NCBI RefSeq assembly: GCF_030646615.1
Contig: NZ_JAUSLG010000073.1
Span: 124,001-188,000 of the forward strand
Length of the DNA: 64,000 nt
DNA from: Phenylobacterium sp.
Lineage (GTDB): Bacteria > Pseudomonadota > Alphaproteobacteria > Caulobacterales > Caulobacteraceae
Direction: 5' to 3'
Positions 19,074 through 28,059 of the stretch are shown in pieces (the stretch's first letter is position 1; each line of letters opens with the position of its first letter). The position numbers and the translations under genes were made by a program. A model generated the notes under the pieces. The model saw only the letters and a list, made by a program, of their open reading frames with translations. It made no database searches and had not been told where the DNA came from.

Positions 19074-20468
19074 CTACAGCGATTTGAGCTCGTCCAGCAT
19101 CGTCGGGATCAGTTCCGAGACCGTCGGGTGAAGGTGAACGGCCCGCTGGATCGTGGTGTAGGGCGCCCTGGCGTACATGACGTCGATGATACCGTGGATG
19201 GCCTCGTCGCCAGTCAGGCCGAGGATCGCCGCGCCGAGGATCTGTTTGCTCTCGGCGTCGACCAGAACCTTCATGAAGCCCTGGGTCTCGCCCTTTTCGA
19301 CGGCGCGACCGACGCGGGTCATGGCGCGCTTGCCGACTAGCACCGGCCGACCCGTCGCCCTGGCTTCCGCCTCGTTCATCCCGACCCGGCCGAGCGGCGG
19401 ATCGATGAACAGGCCGTAGCAGGTGATCCGGTCGCTGGCCTTGCGCGGGTCGTTGTCCAGCAGGTTGGCGGCGATGATCTCGAAGTCGTTGTAGGCGGTG
19501 TGGGTGAAGGCGCCTTTGCCGTTGCAGTCGCCCATTGCCCAGACGCCGTCGACATTGGTGCGCAGCTGGTCATCGACGACGATGTAGCCGCGTGGGTCGA
19601 CCTGCACTCCGGCCTTGTCCAGGCCAAGGTCGTCGGTGTTCGGACGCCGGCCGATGGCCAGCAGCACGTGCGAGCCCTTCACCTGGGGCTCCTCGGGATT
19701 GTCGCAGACAACATTGGTGCAGACGCCTTCATCGCAGGGCGAGAAGCTGATGCACTCGGCCCGCAGGCGGAACTTCACGCCTTCGGCCTGGAGAATCTCC
19801 AGCACGGCTTGGGAGATATCGGGATCTTCCCGGCCGATCAGGCGGTCGCCCATCTCGATGACCGTCACCTCGGCGCCGAACCGCCGATACATCTGGGCGA
19901 ACTCAAGCCCAATGTAGCTGCCGCCGACGATGATCAGGTGCTTGGGGAGGGTGGAGACCTCCATCATCTCGACGTTGGTCAGGTACGGCACGCCGGCGAG
20001 GCCGGGCATGTCGGGGACGTTGGCGCGTCCGCCGACGTTCAGGAAGATCTTGGGCGCGGTGAGCAGGGCCTGGCCGACGCGGACCGAGTGGGCGCCCTCG
20101 AAGCGGGCGTGGCCACGGAACAAGGTGCAGCCCTCCATGTCGGCGAGCCAGCTTTCGAGGTTGCCGCGCGAGTTGAGGGTCACGGTCTTGGAGCGCTGCT
20201 GAACGCGCTTCATGTCTACCCCAACGTCGCCAACCGTGACGCCGTAGTCAGCCGCGCGCCGCGCCATGTGCGCGGCATAGGCGCTGGCCACCATGGCCTT
20301 GGTCGGCATGCAGCCGGTGTTGACGCAGGTCCCGCCGAGATGTTCACGCTCGATCAGCGCGACCGTCTGGCCGGCTGCAGTGAGCCGCCCCGCCAGAGAA
20401 GGGCCAGCTTGGCCGGCTCCGATGATGATGGCGTCAAAGGTCTGGTTCAAAATCGGCACTCTCTCCAC
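19074..20468 (-). CDS. MerA-like FAD/NAD(P) disulfide oxidoreductase
   Basis: This 464-residue protein is a class I pyridine nucleotide-disulfide oxidoreductase. It has the FAD loop AIIIGAGQAGPSLAGRL, the redox pair GGTCVNTGCMPTKAM (about 44-58), the NAD(P) loop IIVGGSYIGLEFAQMYRRFGAEVTVIE and the C-terminal dimer region AVHLHPTVSELIP. It lacks the HMA domain and the C-terminal Cys pair of true mercuric reductases, so it is probably a MerA-like oxidoreductase, not a mercury enzyme. It starts with GTG at 20468; a GTG at 20459 is an alternative. Confidence 0.85.
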   Translation of the reverse strand: MERVPILNQTFDAIIIGAGQAGPSLAGRLTAAGQTVALIEREHLGGTCVNTGCMPTKAMVASAYAAHMARRAADYGVTVGDVGVDMKRVQQRSKTVTLNSRGNLESWLADMEGCTLFRGHARFEGAHSVRVGQALLTAPKIFLNVGGRANVPDMPGLAGVPYLTNVEMMEVSTLPKHLIIVGGSYIGLEFAQMYRRFGAEVTVIEMGDRLIGREDPDISQAVLEILQAEGVKFRLRAECISFSPCDEGVCTNVVCDNPEEPQVKGSHVLLAIGRRPNTDDLGLDKAGVQVDPRGYIVVDDQLRTNVDGVWAMGDCNGKGAFTHTAYNDFEIIAANLLDNDPRKASDRITCYGLFIDPPLGRVGMNEAEARATGRPVLVGKRAMTRVGRAVEKGETQGFMKVLVDAESKQILGAAILGLTGDEAIHGIIDVMYARAPYTTIQRAVHLHPTVSELIPTMLDELKSL

Positions 20469-20588
20469 TAGGCGCTATGCCCGCGCAGGGACGTAGTTGT
20501 CTTAGGCACTGTCCATAGCGACGCGCGCGTGCACGACGTCGCCTACATGATGCACAGGCGCTACGATCAGTATGGGCCGGCGAGCCGA

Positions 20589-21026
20589 ATGTCTTTCAGA
20601 CGCGCACGGCGCGCGAGAACAGATACATCTTTGGAGATCATCCTGACGAAATCGGTAAATCCCGCTGCCATTGGTGACGCGGTCTTGCTGGAAGCGGCCG
20701 AGCAAGCCACGGCTCGCGCGGCTCGTGGATGGCTTCTGCGCATGTTGCGATGGGGAGGAGGCGCGAGTAACGCCGATCTGGTCGTTGAACTGCTCGACAG
20801 AATTGGCATGCGTCATAGCCGCCGATTTGTGGTGGAGCAGGGAGATTGGTTGGCGTCCCGCGGTTATCTCATCACCAGGCAATTCGAGATGGTCATCGTC
20901 TACGAACTGACGCGGATAGGCGACGAGGTGGCCCGGGCGGTAGTTGTCGACGAGGGCGTCGGACCGATTCAGCTAGCTGACGTTTCCGCCGATGAGGTGG
21001 TGATCAAGTCTTCTAGATCCCACTAA
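20589..21026 (+). CDS. VpaChn25_0724-like phage protein
   Basis: This protein of about 145 residues resembles the VpaChn25_0724 family of small Mu-like phage proteins. It has a winged-helix-like core (GGGASNADLVVELLDRIGMRHSRRFVVEQGDWLASRGYL) followed by VIVYELTRIGDEVARAVVVDEGVGPI, which matches the family's C-terminal pattern. ATG 20589 is one of several possible starts; the frame is open from a GTG at 20529. No other Mu genes are nearby, so it is probably a prophage relic or a recruited regulator. Confidence 0.45.
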   Translation: MSFRRARRARTDTSLEIILTKSVNPAAIGDAVLLEAAEQATARAARGWLLRMLRWGGGASNADLVVELLDRIGMRHSRRFVVEQGDWLASRGYLITRQFEMVIVYELTRIGDEVARAVVVDEGVGPIQLADVSADEVVIKSSRSH

Positions 21027-21061
21027 TCCTTCGCCGAAGCAGCATTCCAACGAGACCCGCC

Positions 21062-21595
21062 ATGGCCGCCGCCGCCCAGAAGAGCCTCGACGCCCTGACG
21101 AACGACCTGCTGTGGATCCTGATCGGGACATACGTCTATCACCGCCGAACTCAGCTAGAAGGTCTCGCGACCTGGTCGGCGGAACATCTGGCCGAAGAGT
21201 TCTTTCTGATCGAGGCCGTTCAGCGGGACCTGATCTTGCGCCTGACAGCGCTCGACGATCGCGGCCGCGGCCAGCGGTCTTTCCCCGCGGTGGCGAAGTG
21301 CTTGAAGGACGCCGGCGCTTTCTCGGCGAAGGCTCAGGCGGAGGCGGACGCCGCCATCAAAAACTACCGCGACTTGATCAACGAGATGAAGGTCAAGCAT
21401 CGAAACGCCTATATCGGCCATGTCCTGGATGAGGAATCTTCCACCCCTCGATTGCCCCAGGCGCCTGCGGCGCTGGGCAAGGCCACCGCTGCCGCGGTCG
21501 CGTTGGGCGACCACTTGACTGGCCAACGTCAGAGTTACTCATTCCGCCTTACCGGCGGCCGATGCATCGACCTGCGAAAAGCGCTCGGTATGTGA
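21062..21595 (+). CDS. HEPN-like helical protein of unknown function
   Basis: I do not recognise the family of this 177-residue, mainly helical protein. It contains KHRNAYIGHV at about 112-121, an R-X5-H arrangement of the kind that forms the active site of HEPN ribonucleases. Long helices surround it (LATWSAEHLAEEFFLIEAVQRDLILRL). HEPN proteins are common toxins and defence effectors, and the gene sits between a phage-type gene and hipBA. The HEPN assignment is an inference from one short motif. Confidence 0.5.
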   Translation: MAAAAQKSLDALTNDLLWILIGTYVYHRRTQLEGLATWSAEHLAEEFFLIEAVQRDLILRLTALDDRGRGQRSFPAVAKCLKDAGAFSAKAQAEADAAIKNYRDLINEMKVKHRNAYIGHVLDEESSTPRLPQAPAALGKATAAAVALGDHLTGQRQSYSFRLTGGRCIDLRKALGM

Positions 21596-21660
21596 CTAGC
21601 TCACGTCGCTGGGGGAGTATGGGGCGCGGTTACGATCGGGAGGACTGGGCGCCAACTCTA

Positions 21661-21690
21661 TTTTAATGTAAGACTTCTACGACATTAAAA
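21661..21690. promoter_or_regulatory. Candidate HipB operator
   Basis: Perfect 9-bp inverted arms TTTTAATGT (21661-21669) and ACATTAAAA (21682-21690) are separated by 12 bp and lie 28 bp before hipB. HipB-type antitoxins repress their own operon through such dyads. Confidence 0.55.
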
Positions 21691-21718
21691 CCCGATAACG
21701 TCATCACAAGATAACATT

Positions 21719-22048
21719 ATGCCCGCCGCACACCGCCCTTCCGTCGCTACTCGCCGTGCGCTTCGTAAGCTGGGCGAGGATATCGGCAATGCGCGCCGCC
21801 GTCGCCAGCTGACCATGGAGATCCTGGCCGAGCGAGCGTTTACGACGCGCCAGACCCTGCAGAAGGTCGAGGCGGGCGACCCCATGGTGGCCATGGGGAT
21901 CTATGCGGCCGTGCTGCAGGCGCTGGGCCTGCTTGAGGGCCTTGGCGATCTCGCCGCGCCGGGCCAGGACGAGGTTGGATTGTCCCTGGCTGACGAGGCG
22001 CTGCCCAAGCGGGTGCGTCTGCGGGTTCGGAGCGCGCGCCATGCCTGA
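21719..22048 (+). CDS. hipB: HipB-like XRE antitoxin
   Basis: This 109-residue protein has a Cro/CI-type helix-turn-helix (GEDIGNARRRRQLTMEILAERAFTTRQTLQKVEAGDP). It is encoded just before hipA and overlaps it by 8 bp. In HipBA systems HipB binds the operator and restrains the HipA kinase. The upstream 9-bp inverted repeat supports autoregulation. Confidence 0.83.
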   Translation: MPAAHRPSVATRRALRKLGEDIGNARRRRQLTMEILAERAFTTRQTLQKVEAGDPMVAMGIYAAVLQALGLLEGLGDLAAPGQDEVGLSLADEALPKRVRLRVRSARHA

Positions 22049-23288
22049 CATCGAGGTCCACATCGACCGGCCTGGCGGCGTTCAGCGCGTCGGAACCCTG
22101 CACCGGCAGGCCCGGCGCGGCGGCGAGGCCGTGGCCTTTGAATACCATCCCGACTGGCTGACCGACCCTGACCGGTTCTCGCTGGAGCCGGCCCTGACCC
22201 TGAACCGCGGCGCCTTTGCGCCGGCGGCGGGCCTGGCCATGTTCGGATCCTTAGGTGACTCGGCGCCCGACACCTGGGGCCGGCGGCTGATGCAGCGCGC
22301 CGAGCGGCGCCTGGCCGAGCGGGAGGGCAGGGCGGTGCGCACCCTGGCCGAGGCCGACTATCTGATCGGGGTCGCCGATGTGTCGCGCCTGGGAGCGCTG
22401 CGCTTCCGCTATGCCGGCGGCGAGGTGTTCGAGACGCCGACGGCCCAGGGTGTTCCCGGCCTGGTCGAGCTTGGCCGGCTGATGGCGGTGACCGACCGGA
22501 TCCTGCGCGATGAGGAGACCGACGCGGATCTGCAGATGATCTTCGCGCCGGGGTCCTCGCTCGGCGGCGCCCGGCCCAAGGCCTCGGTGATCGACCAGCA
22601 CGGCCGGCTATCGATCGCCAAGTTCCCCAAGCCCGATGACGACTACAGCGTCGAGCGCTGGGAATCGGTGGCCCTGACCCTGGCCGGGATGGCCGGCGTC
22701 CGCGTGGCCGCCCATGAACTGATCGAGGTGGCCGGCCAGGCGATCCTGCTATCGCGTCGGTTCGACCGCGAGGGAGAGGGACGCATCCCGTTCCTGTCGG
22801 CGCTGTCGATGATGGGCCTGAAGGATGGGGAACGGGGGAGCTATCCCGAGCTGGTCGACGTGCTGGTGCAGACCGGGGCCCAGGCGCAGCGCGACGCCGC
22901 CGAACTCTATCGCCGGATGGTGCTGAACGTCCTGATCTCCAATGTCGACGATCACCTGCGCAACCACGGCTTCCTGTGGCTGGGGCAGGGCGGTTGGACC
23001 TTGTCGCCGGCCTACGATCTCAACCCGACGCCGGTGGACGTGAAGGCGCGGATCCTGACCACGACCATCGATCTTGATGATGGCACCTGTGACCTGGACC
23101 TGGTGCTGTCGGTGGCCGGGTTGTTCTCGCTCAGCGATGCGGAGGCCCGTGACCTCGTCGGAGGGGTGGCTCAGGTGACCCGTGGGTGGCGAGACGTGGC
23201 CGCCGCGGCCGGCGCGCGGCCGGCGGAGATCCGGCGCATGGAGAGCGCGTTTGAGCATGACGATCTGGCGCGGGCGTTGGCGCTGTAG
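22041..23288 (+). CDS. hipA: HipA-like serine/threonine kinase toxin
   Basis: This 415-residue protein is of the HipA family, kinases that phosphorylate aminoacyl-tRNA synthetases or related targets and slow growth. It has the N-terminal couple_hipA region (ALTLNRGAFAPAAGLAMFGSLGDSAPDTWGRRLM), the Gly-rich loop SSLGGARPKASV and Lys in LSIAKFPKP. The catalytic NVDDHLRNHGFL and the metal-binding AYDLNPTP follow. The ATG at 22041 overlaps the hipB stop; the upstream extension of the frame is the hipB region read in another frame. Confidence 0.88.
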   Translation: MPDIEVHIDRPGGVQRVGTLHRQARRGGEAVAFEYHPDWLTDPDRFSLEPALTLNRGAFAPAAGLAMFGSLGDSAPDTWGRRLMQRAERRLAEREGRAVRTLAEADYLIGVADVSRLGALRFRYAGGEVFETPTAQGVPGLVELGRLMAVTDRILRDEETDADLQMIFAPGSSLGGARPKASVIDQHGRLSIAKFPKPDDDYSVERWESVALTLAGMAGVRVAAHELIEVAGQAILLSRRFDREGEGRIPFLSALSMMGLKDGERGSYPELVDVLVQTGAQAQRDAAELYRRMVLNVLISNVDDHLRNHGFLWLGQGGWTLSPAYDLNPTPVDVKARILTTTIDLDDGTCDLDLVLSVAGLFSLSDAEARDLVGGVAQVTRGWRDVAAAAGARPAEIRRMESAFEHDDLARALAL

Positions 23289-23410
23289 CGTAGGGATGGT
23301 GAGGCAGAACGACATCTGGCCTCAGGCGCCGAGGCTGCTCCGGCGCCGCCACAAGGACAATTAAGCGATGCGGAAAGACGGCTCGAGGCGGAGGACCTCC
23401 CTCAAGACGG

Positions 23411-24091
23411 TCACTTCGCCATCTGTTCGATGAAAGCTTTCTCCTGGCCGACCTTCTGCTGCTGCTCGGCCTCCTTCGTGAGGATGCCCTGATGCTTCTC
23501 AGCGACTTCCGCGAGTTCCATTCGCCGAAGGCTGATAGAGTCCCGGTCGCCGCCGATGCCGCCCACAGTGATCTCCATTGGGATGCCCAGCTTCACGTAG
23601 GTCCGGTACGACCTCCATTCAGAGAATTTCCAGCCGTCGTCGATCAGCTTGCGCTCAACAGCTGGGATGCCCCGCTCGGGGTTCTCGACGCAGGCCGTCG
23701 GATCGCCGGGGGTGTCCGCCTCGCACGGGTACTTGTGGCGCGTCTCCTCGAAGTAGAATGACACGTCATCATACCGAAGGTCGTCGGGCGTGGGCTTCGG
23801 GGGATCCAGGTTCTGTGCCGTGACCTGGAAGCGTTCGGGCGGCTTCAGCCAGGCCGCCGCCTTCAGAGCAGGCACGCCGAGTAAGGCCGCCTGGGAAGTT
23901 TTCTCACAGGTGAACCCGCTCATGCTGCCGTCGCAGTGTATCAGGCCGGAAGCCTTGGCGTCGGCTGGGCCGCCGGGGAAGGTGACGCCGTCGAACGTCA
24001 CCTTCTCGGGCGGCGCTGGTTTCGGGGGAGCGGCGGGTTCGGGAGACCCGCAGCCGGCCAGGCACAACACTAACAGGACCGTCCGCTTCAT
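23411..24091 (-). CDS. Lipoprotein of unknown function
   Basis: This 226-residue protein starts with a lipoprotein signal, MKRTVLLVLCLAGCGS, and a Pro-rich linker. It has several cysteines and a charged helical C-terminus (RRMELAEVAEKHQGILTKEAEQQQKV). GTG 24094 just before the ATG could also start it. It lies one or two bases after the DUF262/HNH gene and reads the same way, so it may be the last gene of the WYL operon. I do not recognise the family. Confidence 0.6.
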   Translation of the reverse strand: MKRTVLLVLCLAGCGSPEPAAPPKPAPPEKVTFDGVTFPGGPADAKASGLIHCDGSMSGFTCEKTSQAALLGVPALKAAAWLKPPERFQVTAQNLDPPKPTPDDLRYDDVSFYFEETRHKYPCEADTPGDPTACVENPERGIPAVERKLIDDGWKFSEWRSYRTYVKLGIPMEITVGGIGGDRDSISLRRMELAEVAEKHQGILTKEAEQQQKVGQEKAFIEQMAK

Positions 24092-24095
24092 CACC

Positions 24096-25258
24096 TCAGC
24101 GACCGCCTCTCGCGCGGTTGCAATGCCGATGCGTCAATCTGGCGTTTTCTGGGATCGTCGCGCCGCCACGCCAATAGTGTTTGATGTGATCGACTTCCGC
24201 GTCCTGCGGGGCATGGACGTGTTGGCTGCAGATCGCGCACGTCGGATCGGCGGCGTGCAGATCTTCCTTGAGCTTGCGGCTGAAAGCCCGGACTTCCCCT
24301 GCTGGAACCACCACTGCGGCTTCAAGGCGCTGCCGCCAAGTGTCGGCCCGGTAGCGAACCCTGTCGGGCTTGTCGGTTGTCCGCCCGATGTAATCGACAA
24401 AGGTGTCGTCGTTGGACATCAGATCCAAGAATTCCTCCCGGATCGCGTCGGCGACGGGGACGATCTGACGTTTCTCAAAGAAAGCGAAGGTGTAGAGGAT
24501 GGTGTCCCAGAGGGCGACGTTGAGCTTGCTCTCCCAGTGGCCTTCCGGGCCGCGGTCATCACCGGCGGACCAACGCCGGAAGGCATTGGGTCCGAACACC
24601 GCCCAGGCGCATTCGATCGCGCTCTCGAACATGGCCTTCAGCGCCGAAATCTCGGTTGGCGAGGCATGGCGATGGGCGATCATCTCCCGGTTCATGAACT
24701 GCTTCATCCCACCCTTGAAGTTGAGGTGGGAGTTTCGCTTCATCGCGAAGAACCGCAGGATGAGTTGGCGATCCTCCATCCGCTTGTGCGTGGCCTCGGC
24801 ATGGCGGATTTTGAGCAGGAATGGATTTTCCGCGAGCTCATTGAGCATGTCGTTGTAGGCGCCGCGGTACATGCAGTTGCGGAGTTCTGCGTCCTTCAGC
24901 TGAACCGACCCGCAATTTAGCCGCTCAAACACCTCAAACTTCAGGTCCGGATGGGACTCGTTTTGCAGGATGACCGCTCGTAGCGTGTAGTTGAGGATGG
25001 CGTTCTGATCCGCCTTGGGGAGGTCTTTGAACGCCTTGCCCTTCAGGTCGCTGCGGACGTTCATCTGGCCAAGCCGGAAGGCCGTTCCATCGGGAAACCG
25101 CCCAACGACATAGCTGTGGAGCGATGTCAGGCGCTGCTGGCCGTCAACGACCTCCCAGTCTCCCTCCATAGTTTCCGCGAGGTAGACGACGGGCAGTGGG
25201 ATCCGCATCAGGACAGATTCGACCAAGGCGCTGGCCTTGCCGGCGGACCAGACATAAT
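24096..25258 (-). pseudogene. 3' part of DUF262/HNH (GmrSD-like) gene, split by transposon
   Basis: This is the downstream part of a gene broken by the element at 25259-32712. It encodes the DUF262 ParB-like nuclease core (VWSAGKASALVESVLMRIPLPVVYL, then DGQQRLTSLHSYV and FERLNCGSVQLKDAELRNC). A C-terminal HNH domain follows (CAICSQHV, DAEVDHIKHYWRGG, NARLTHRHCNRARGG). GmrSD-type proteins of this build cut modified phage DNA. A truncated product could start at ATG 25226. The joined reading frame (with 32713-33298) would be 580 codons. Confidence 0.85.
25253..25258. repeat. Target-site duplication, left copy
   Basis: CATAAT directly borders the left end of the transposon and is repeated at 32713-32718. 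Confidence 0.85.
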
Positions 25259-25426
25259 TGTAGCGGCGCGCAATAGTGAACGGCTCGACGCGAGATACAA
25301 GGCGTGTTTCGACGCATATTAGCTGAGACGTCTGTGCCTACTCGGCGCACATTGTGTGAGACTGAAACCACAATGGTTGAGACCGACGCGCGCTATTTGA
25401 GACCGACGCACGGTCGATGAGACGCT
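25259..25426. repeat. Left transposon end with TGAGAC repeat array
   Basis: After the terminal repeat, TGAGAC occurs five times in one orientation, at 25324, 25357, 25378, 25398 and 25418. The last four are 20-21 bp apart, two helical turns. The right end shows the same pattern in mirror image. These are probably transposase-binding sites. Confidence 0.7.
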
Positions 25427-26398
25427 TCAGAGCGGCAGGCCCGCGGCGCGCATCTCCTCCATCAACTCCGTCGAGCGGGCGGGATCGAGCCCGCCGCGGA
25501 ACAACTGCCGGATCTCTGCCGGCTTGGCGTCGAACAATTCCGCGAGAGACTTGAGATCGTAGCCGTGCCGCGTCAACTGCGGCTCTAGATCGTCGGCGCG
25601 GCGCGACAAGACGGTCTCGACGATCGCCTTGTCGATCGGCTTCACGCCAGCCTCGAAACCGGCCTCGAACACCCGCACCAGCGAACTGCTGAGCTGCAAC
25701 GGCGTCTTCAGACGCACCGCAAGCAAAGTGGCGGCTTCCTCTGTGATGACGTCTTCAGGTTGGGCGTCGGAGTGGAGGGAACTCTTGAGGGTCCAGTCGA
25801 GAAAGTCACGCTGCCGTTCGCGCAACCCTCCGAACTCGAAAACAGTCGTCCGGTCGCCGACCTCTTCCATGCTGGGCCGCCGCAGGTCATTTTTGAGCTT
25901 GGGGTGGCCGACCAGAACGACGGAGAGTTGTCCGCCGCCTTCCACGACGAGTTCGATGAGACGTTTGAGCGCGGTCAGCGTCTTGGGGTGCAAGGCGTGG
26001 GCGTCGTCGATGAATAGGGCCACTGGCTTCTTGGCCTTGCGAAACAGTTCCTGAAGGTCGCGCTCACGTCGTTCACTCTGGCGGGAAATGACGACGGCCT
26101 TGTCCGACGACAGATCGTAGAACAGTGCGGAGATCAGCAGGGGAACCGTGATCTTCACCTTGTCCACCGTCAGGGACCTGGAGACGATGACCCGCCCTTC
26201 ACGCTCAAGTTCGGTCCGAAGCTGACGCGATAGCACCGTCTTGCCGGACCCGATGACGGCGGTGAGCGCGATCAGCCGACCGCTCATGATCGCTGTGCGC
26301 AGGTCGCGCGAGATCTGAGCGTGGTGATCAGTCTCGAAGAATTCGACATCGACCGGCGATCGTTCGAGGCCGTAATATTCCATCACTTCGGTCAGCAT
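25427..26398 (-). CDS. tniB: TniB/ExeA-like AAA ATPase of the transposon
   Basis: This 323-residue ATPase has Walker A LTAVIGSGKTVLSRQLR (about 44-60) and Walker B KPVALFIDDAHALHPKTL. In tni-type transposons and Mu (MuB) such proteins bind target DNA and activate the DDE transposase. ExeA-like similarity (MEYYGLERSPVDVEFFETDHH at the N-terminus) is also clear. Its start overlaps the end of the transposase gene by a few bases. Confidence 0.82.
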   Translation of the reverse strand: MLTEVMEYYGLERSPVDVEFFETDHHAQISRDLRTAIMSGRLIALTAVIGSGKTVLSRQLRTELEREGRVIVSRSLTVDKVKITVPLLISALFYDLSSDKAVVISRQSERRERDLQELFRKAKKPVALFIDDAHALHPKTLTALKRLIELVVEGGGQLSVVLVGHPKLKNDLRRPSMEEVGDRTTVFEFGGLRERQRDFLDWTLKSSLHSDAQPEDVITEEAATLLAVRLKTPLQLSSSLVRVFEAGFEAGVKPIDKAIVETVLSRRADDLEPQLTRHGYDLKSLAELFDAKPAEIRQLFRGGLDPARSTELMEEMRAAGLPL

Positions 26399-28059
26399 CC
26401 GTAGAGCCCTCCTCGGCGCCCTTGGGGAAATCGCTCGCGTATCGCCGCCAAAATCTCCGGCCTAGCCAGCGTCCGGCGAAGCAGGTCATCGACAAAGCGG
26501 CGGTCGTCATCGGACAGCTTGGCCAGCGGGAAGCGCACTTCGTCAGCGATGGCCCGCCGGGCCGCCAGAACGCTCGGAAAGGCCAACTCGTGGAAGGGGT
26601 CGGGGTCGCGGAACGGTCTGGATGGAAGCGCGGCCGAATCCTGTTGAACGCCGATCATCACCACATCGTCTTCGCCGCTCAGCGCCGAACGCGGGAGCTT
26701 GAGCTGCGCCGCCAGCTCTCCGACCTTGTCGGCGCGAACCTCGCGACGACCCTTGCGATGTTTTCGATAGCGATGAAGGGGGATCGGGCCACCGACCGGG
26801 GTGTAGGGTCCGAAGCGCTCCTCGCCCTGTTCGACGAATAGCTCCTGATCGAAGAGGCCCCACCAGACGACAACGGTCTCGCCCGCCAGCTCAGGATCGA
26901 CCTCATAGGTGACGCCGGCCACCGTGATCCGGCAGTCGATGCCGACCGCGCGTCGTTCGGGTTCACGGGCGAAGGTGCAAAACCGCTCCCAAGCGCACAT
27001 CTGGCGCACGCCATCGGGCGGCAGATTGCCGAGCCAGTCATGAAGGCGGCTGTGCGGCTCGGATCGATGATCGCCGCTGTTGTAGGTGGCGATATAGCGG
27101 GCGAGCCAGCGGTTGGCCTCTTCCTCGGTTTCGGGCTGATGGAAGTGATAAAGCGTTTCGTGGGCGTCCTTCACGGTCCTGAACGGCCGCTCGACCTTGC
27201 CCTTGGCCCGGGCTGTGGTCCGCCGGCCATCGCTACCGGCTGGCATGTGGATTATCGCCTCGATGTTGAGGCTCTCCATCACGCGCTGAAACACCCCGGA
27301 TTTCGCGACCGGGCCATTGTCGAGATAGAGCGTCGTGGGGACGCCCTGGAATGGATTGGCCTCGTCCGGCTTGGCCGACATGGCGTTGAACAAGAAACGC
27401 AGCGCCGATTCAGCGTCCTCGCCATAGACACAACGATATTCCTGATAGGCGACGCCGGAGCGGTCATCGACCACGCTGAACAACATCAGCGTCGGCGCGC
27501 CGTTCCGATCAGGATCGATCCAGGGCGGGACGGCGAGTTGCTTCAGCTCCGAAGGGCTCATGTCGAAATGCCACAACGCGTTCGACTGCTCGGCTTGAAA
27601 CCGCACTGCTGGCGGCGGCCGGGTCATCCGCTCGTTGTCGTAGCCGAGGCGACGCATGTGACGGTTGATGGTCGAAGCGGTCAGCTTGCCAGGTGGAAGC
27701 TTCTGCAGGCCGTCCGGGGTCTCGACCCCATGCTTCTCTAGTAATTCGAGAATGCGGACCGTTGAGAGATGTCGCCCTTTTCGGTTGGTGGTTCGCACCT
27801 TCATCGCCGCGATGATCTCGCACCAACCTTCGACTTCGGCGCCCGACAAGACCCGCGGCCGGCCACGGTCGGCGCGATGTGCATGGCGGGGATGGCCGCC
27901 CCCACGGAGCAGACGATACAGCGTAGCCCGGCTGACGCCGTAGAGCGTGCCGGTGGAGAGCAAGAGTTGCTGACGATCAGGGTGTTTGGCCGGCAAGGCG
28001 GCCAGACGCCGACGGAGCATCACCAGCGCCTCAACGGGGACGCTGGTGCTCGGCGCCAT
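26392..28059 (-). CDS. tniA: DDE transposase (TniA/IS481-like)
   Basis: This 555-residue protein has an N-terminal helix-turn-helix (LYGVSRATLYRLLRGGG), an rve integrase core and a Mu-transposase-like C-terminal beta domain (GIDCRITVAGVTYEVDPELAGETVVVW). Likely catalytic residues are Asp in NALWHFDMSPSEL, Asp in TTLYLDNGPVAKSGV and Glu in ARAKGKVERPFRTVK. It catalyses strand transfer together with the AAA ATPase. Its ATG overlaps the resolvase stop (TGATG). Confidence 0.87.
   Translation of the reverse strand: MAPSTSVPVEALVMLRRRLAALPAKHPDRQQLLLSTGTLYGVSRATLYRLLRGGGHPRHAHRADRGRPRVLSGAEVEGWCEIIAAMKVRTTNRKGRHLSTVRILELLEKHGVETPDGLQKLPPGKLTASTINRHMRRLGYDNERMTRPPPAVRFQAEQSNALWHFDMSPSELKQLAVPPWIDPDRNGAPTLMLFSVVDDRSGVAYQEYRCVYGEDAESALRFLFNAMSAKPDEANPFQGVPTTLYLDNGPVAKSGVFQRVMESLNIEAIIHMPAGSDGRRTTARAKGKVERPFRTVKDAHETLYHFHQPETEEEANRWLARYIATYNSGDHRSEPHSRLHDWLGNLPPDGVRQMCAWERFCTFAREPERRAVGIDCRITVAGVTYEVDPELAGETVVVWWGLFDQELFVEQGEERFGPYTPVGGPIPLHRYRKHRKGRREVRADKVGELAAQLKLPRSALSGEDDVVMIGVQQDSAALPSRPFRDPDPFHELAFPSVLAARRAIADEVRFPLAKLSDDDRRFVDDLLRRTLARPEILAAIRERFPQGRRGGLYGC

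Noticed and set aside
25259..25426. TGAGAC array as a CRISPR array
   Set aside because: Units are too short, the spacing is about 20 bp, and the same array is mirrored at the other transposon end.
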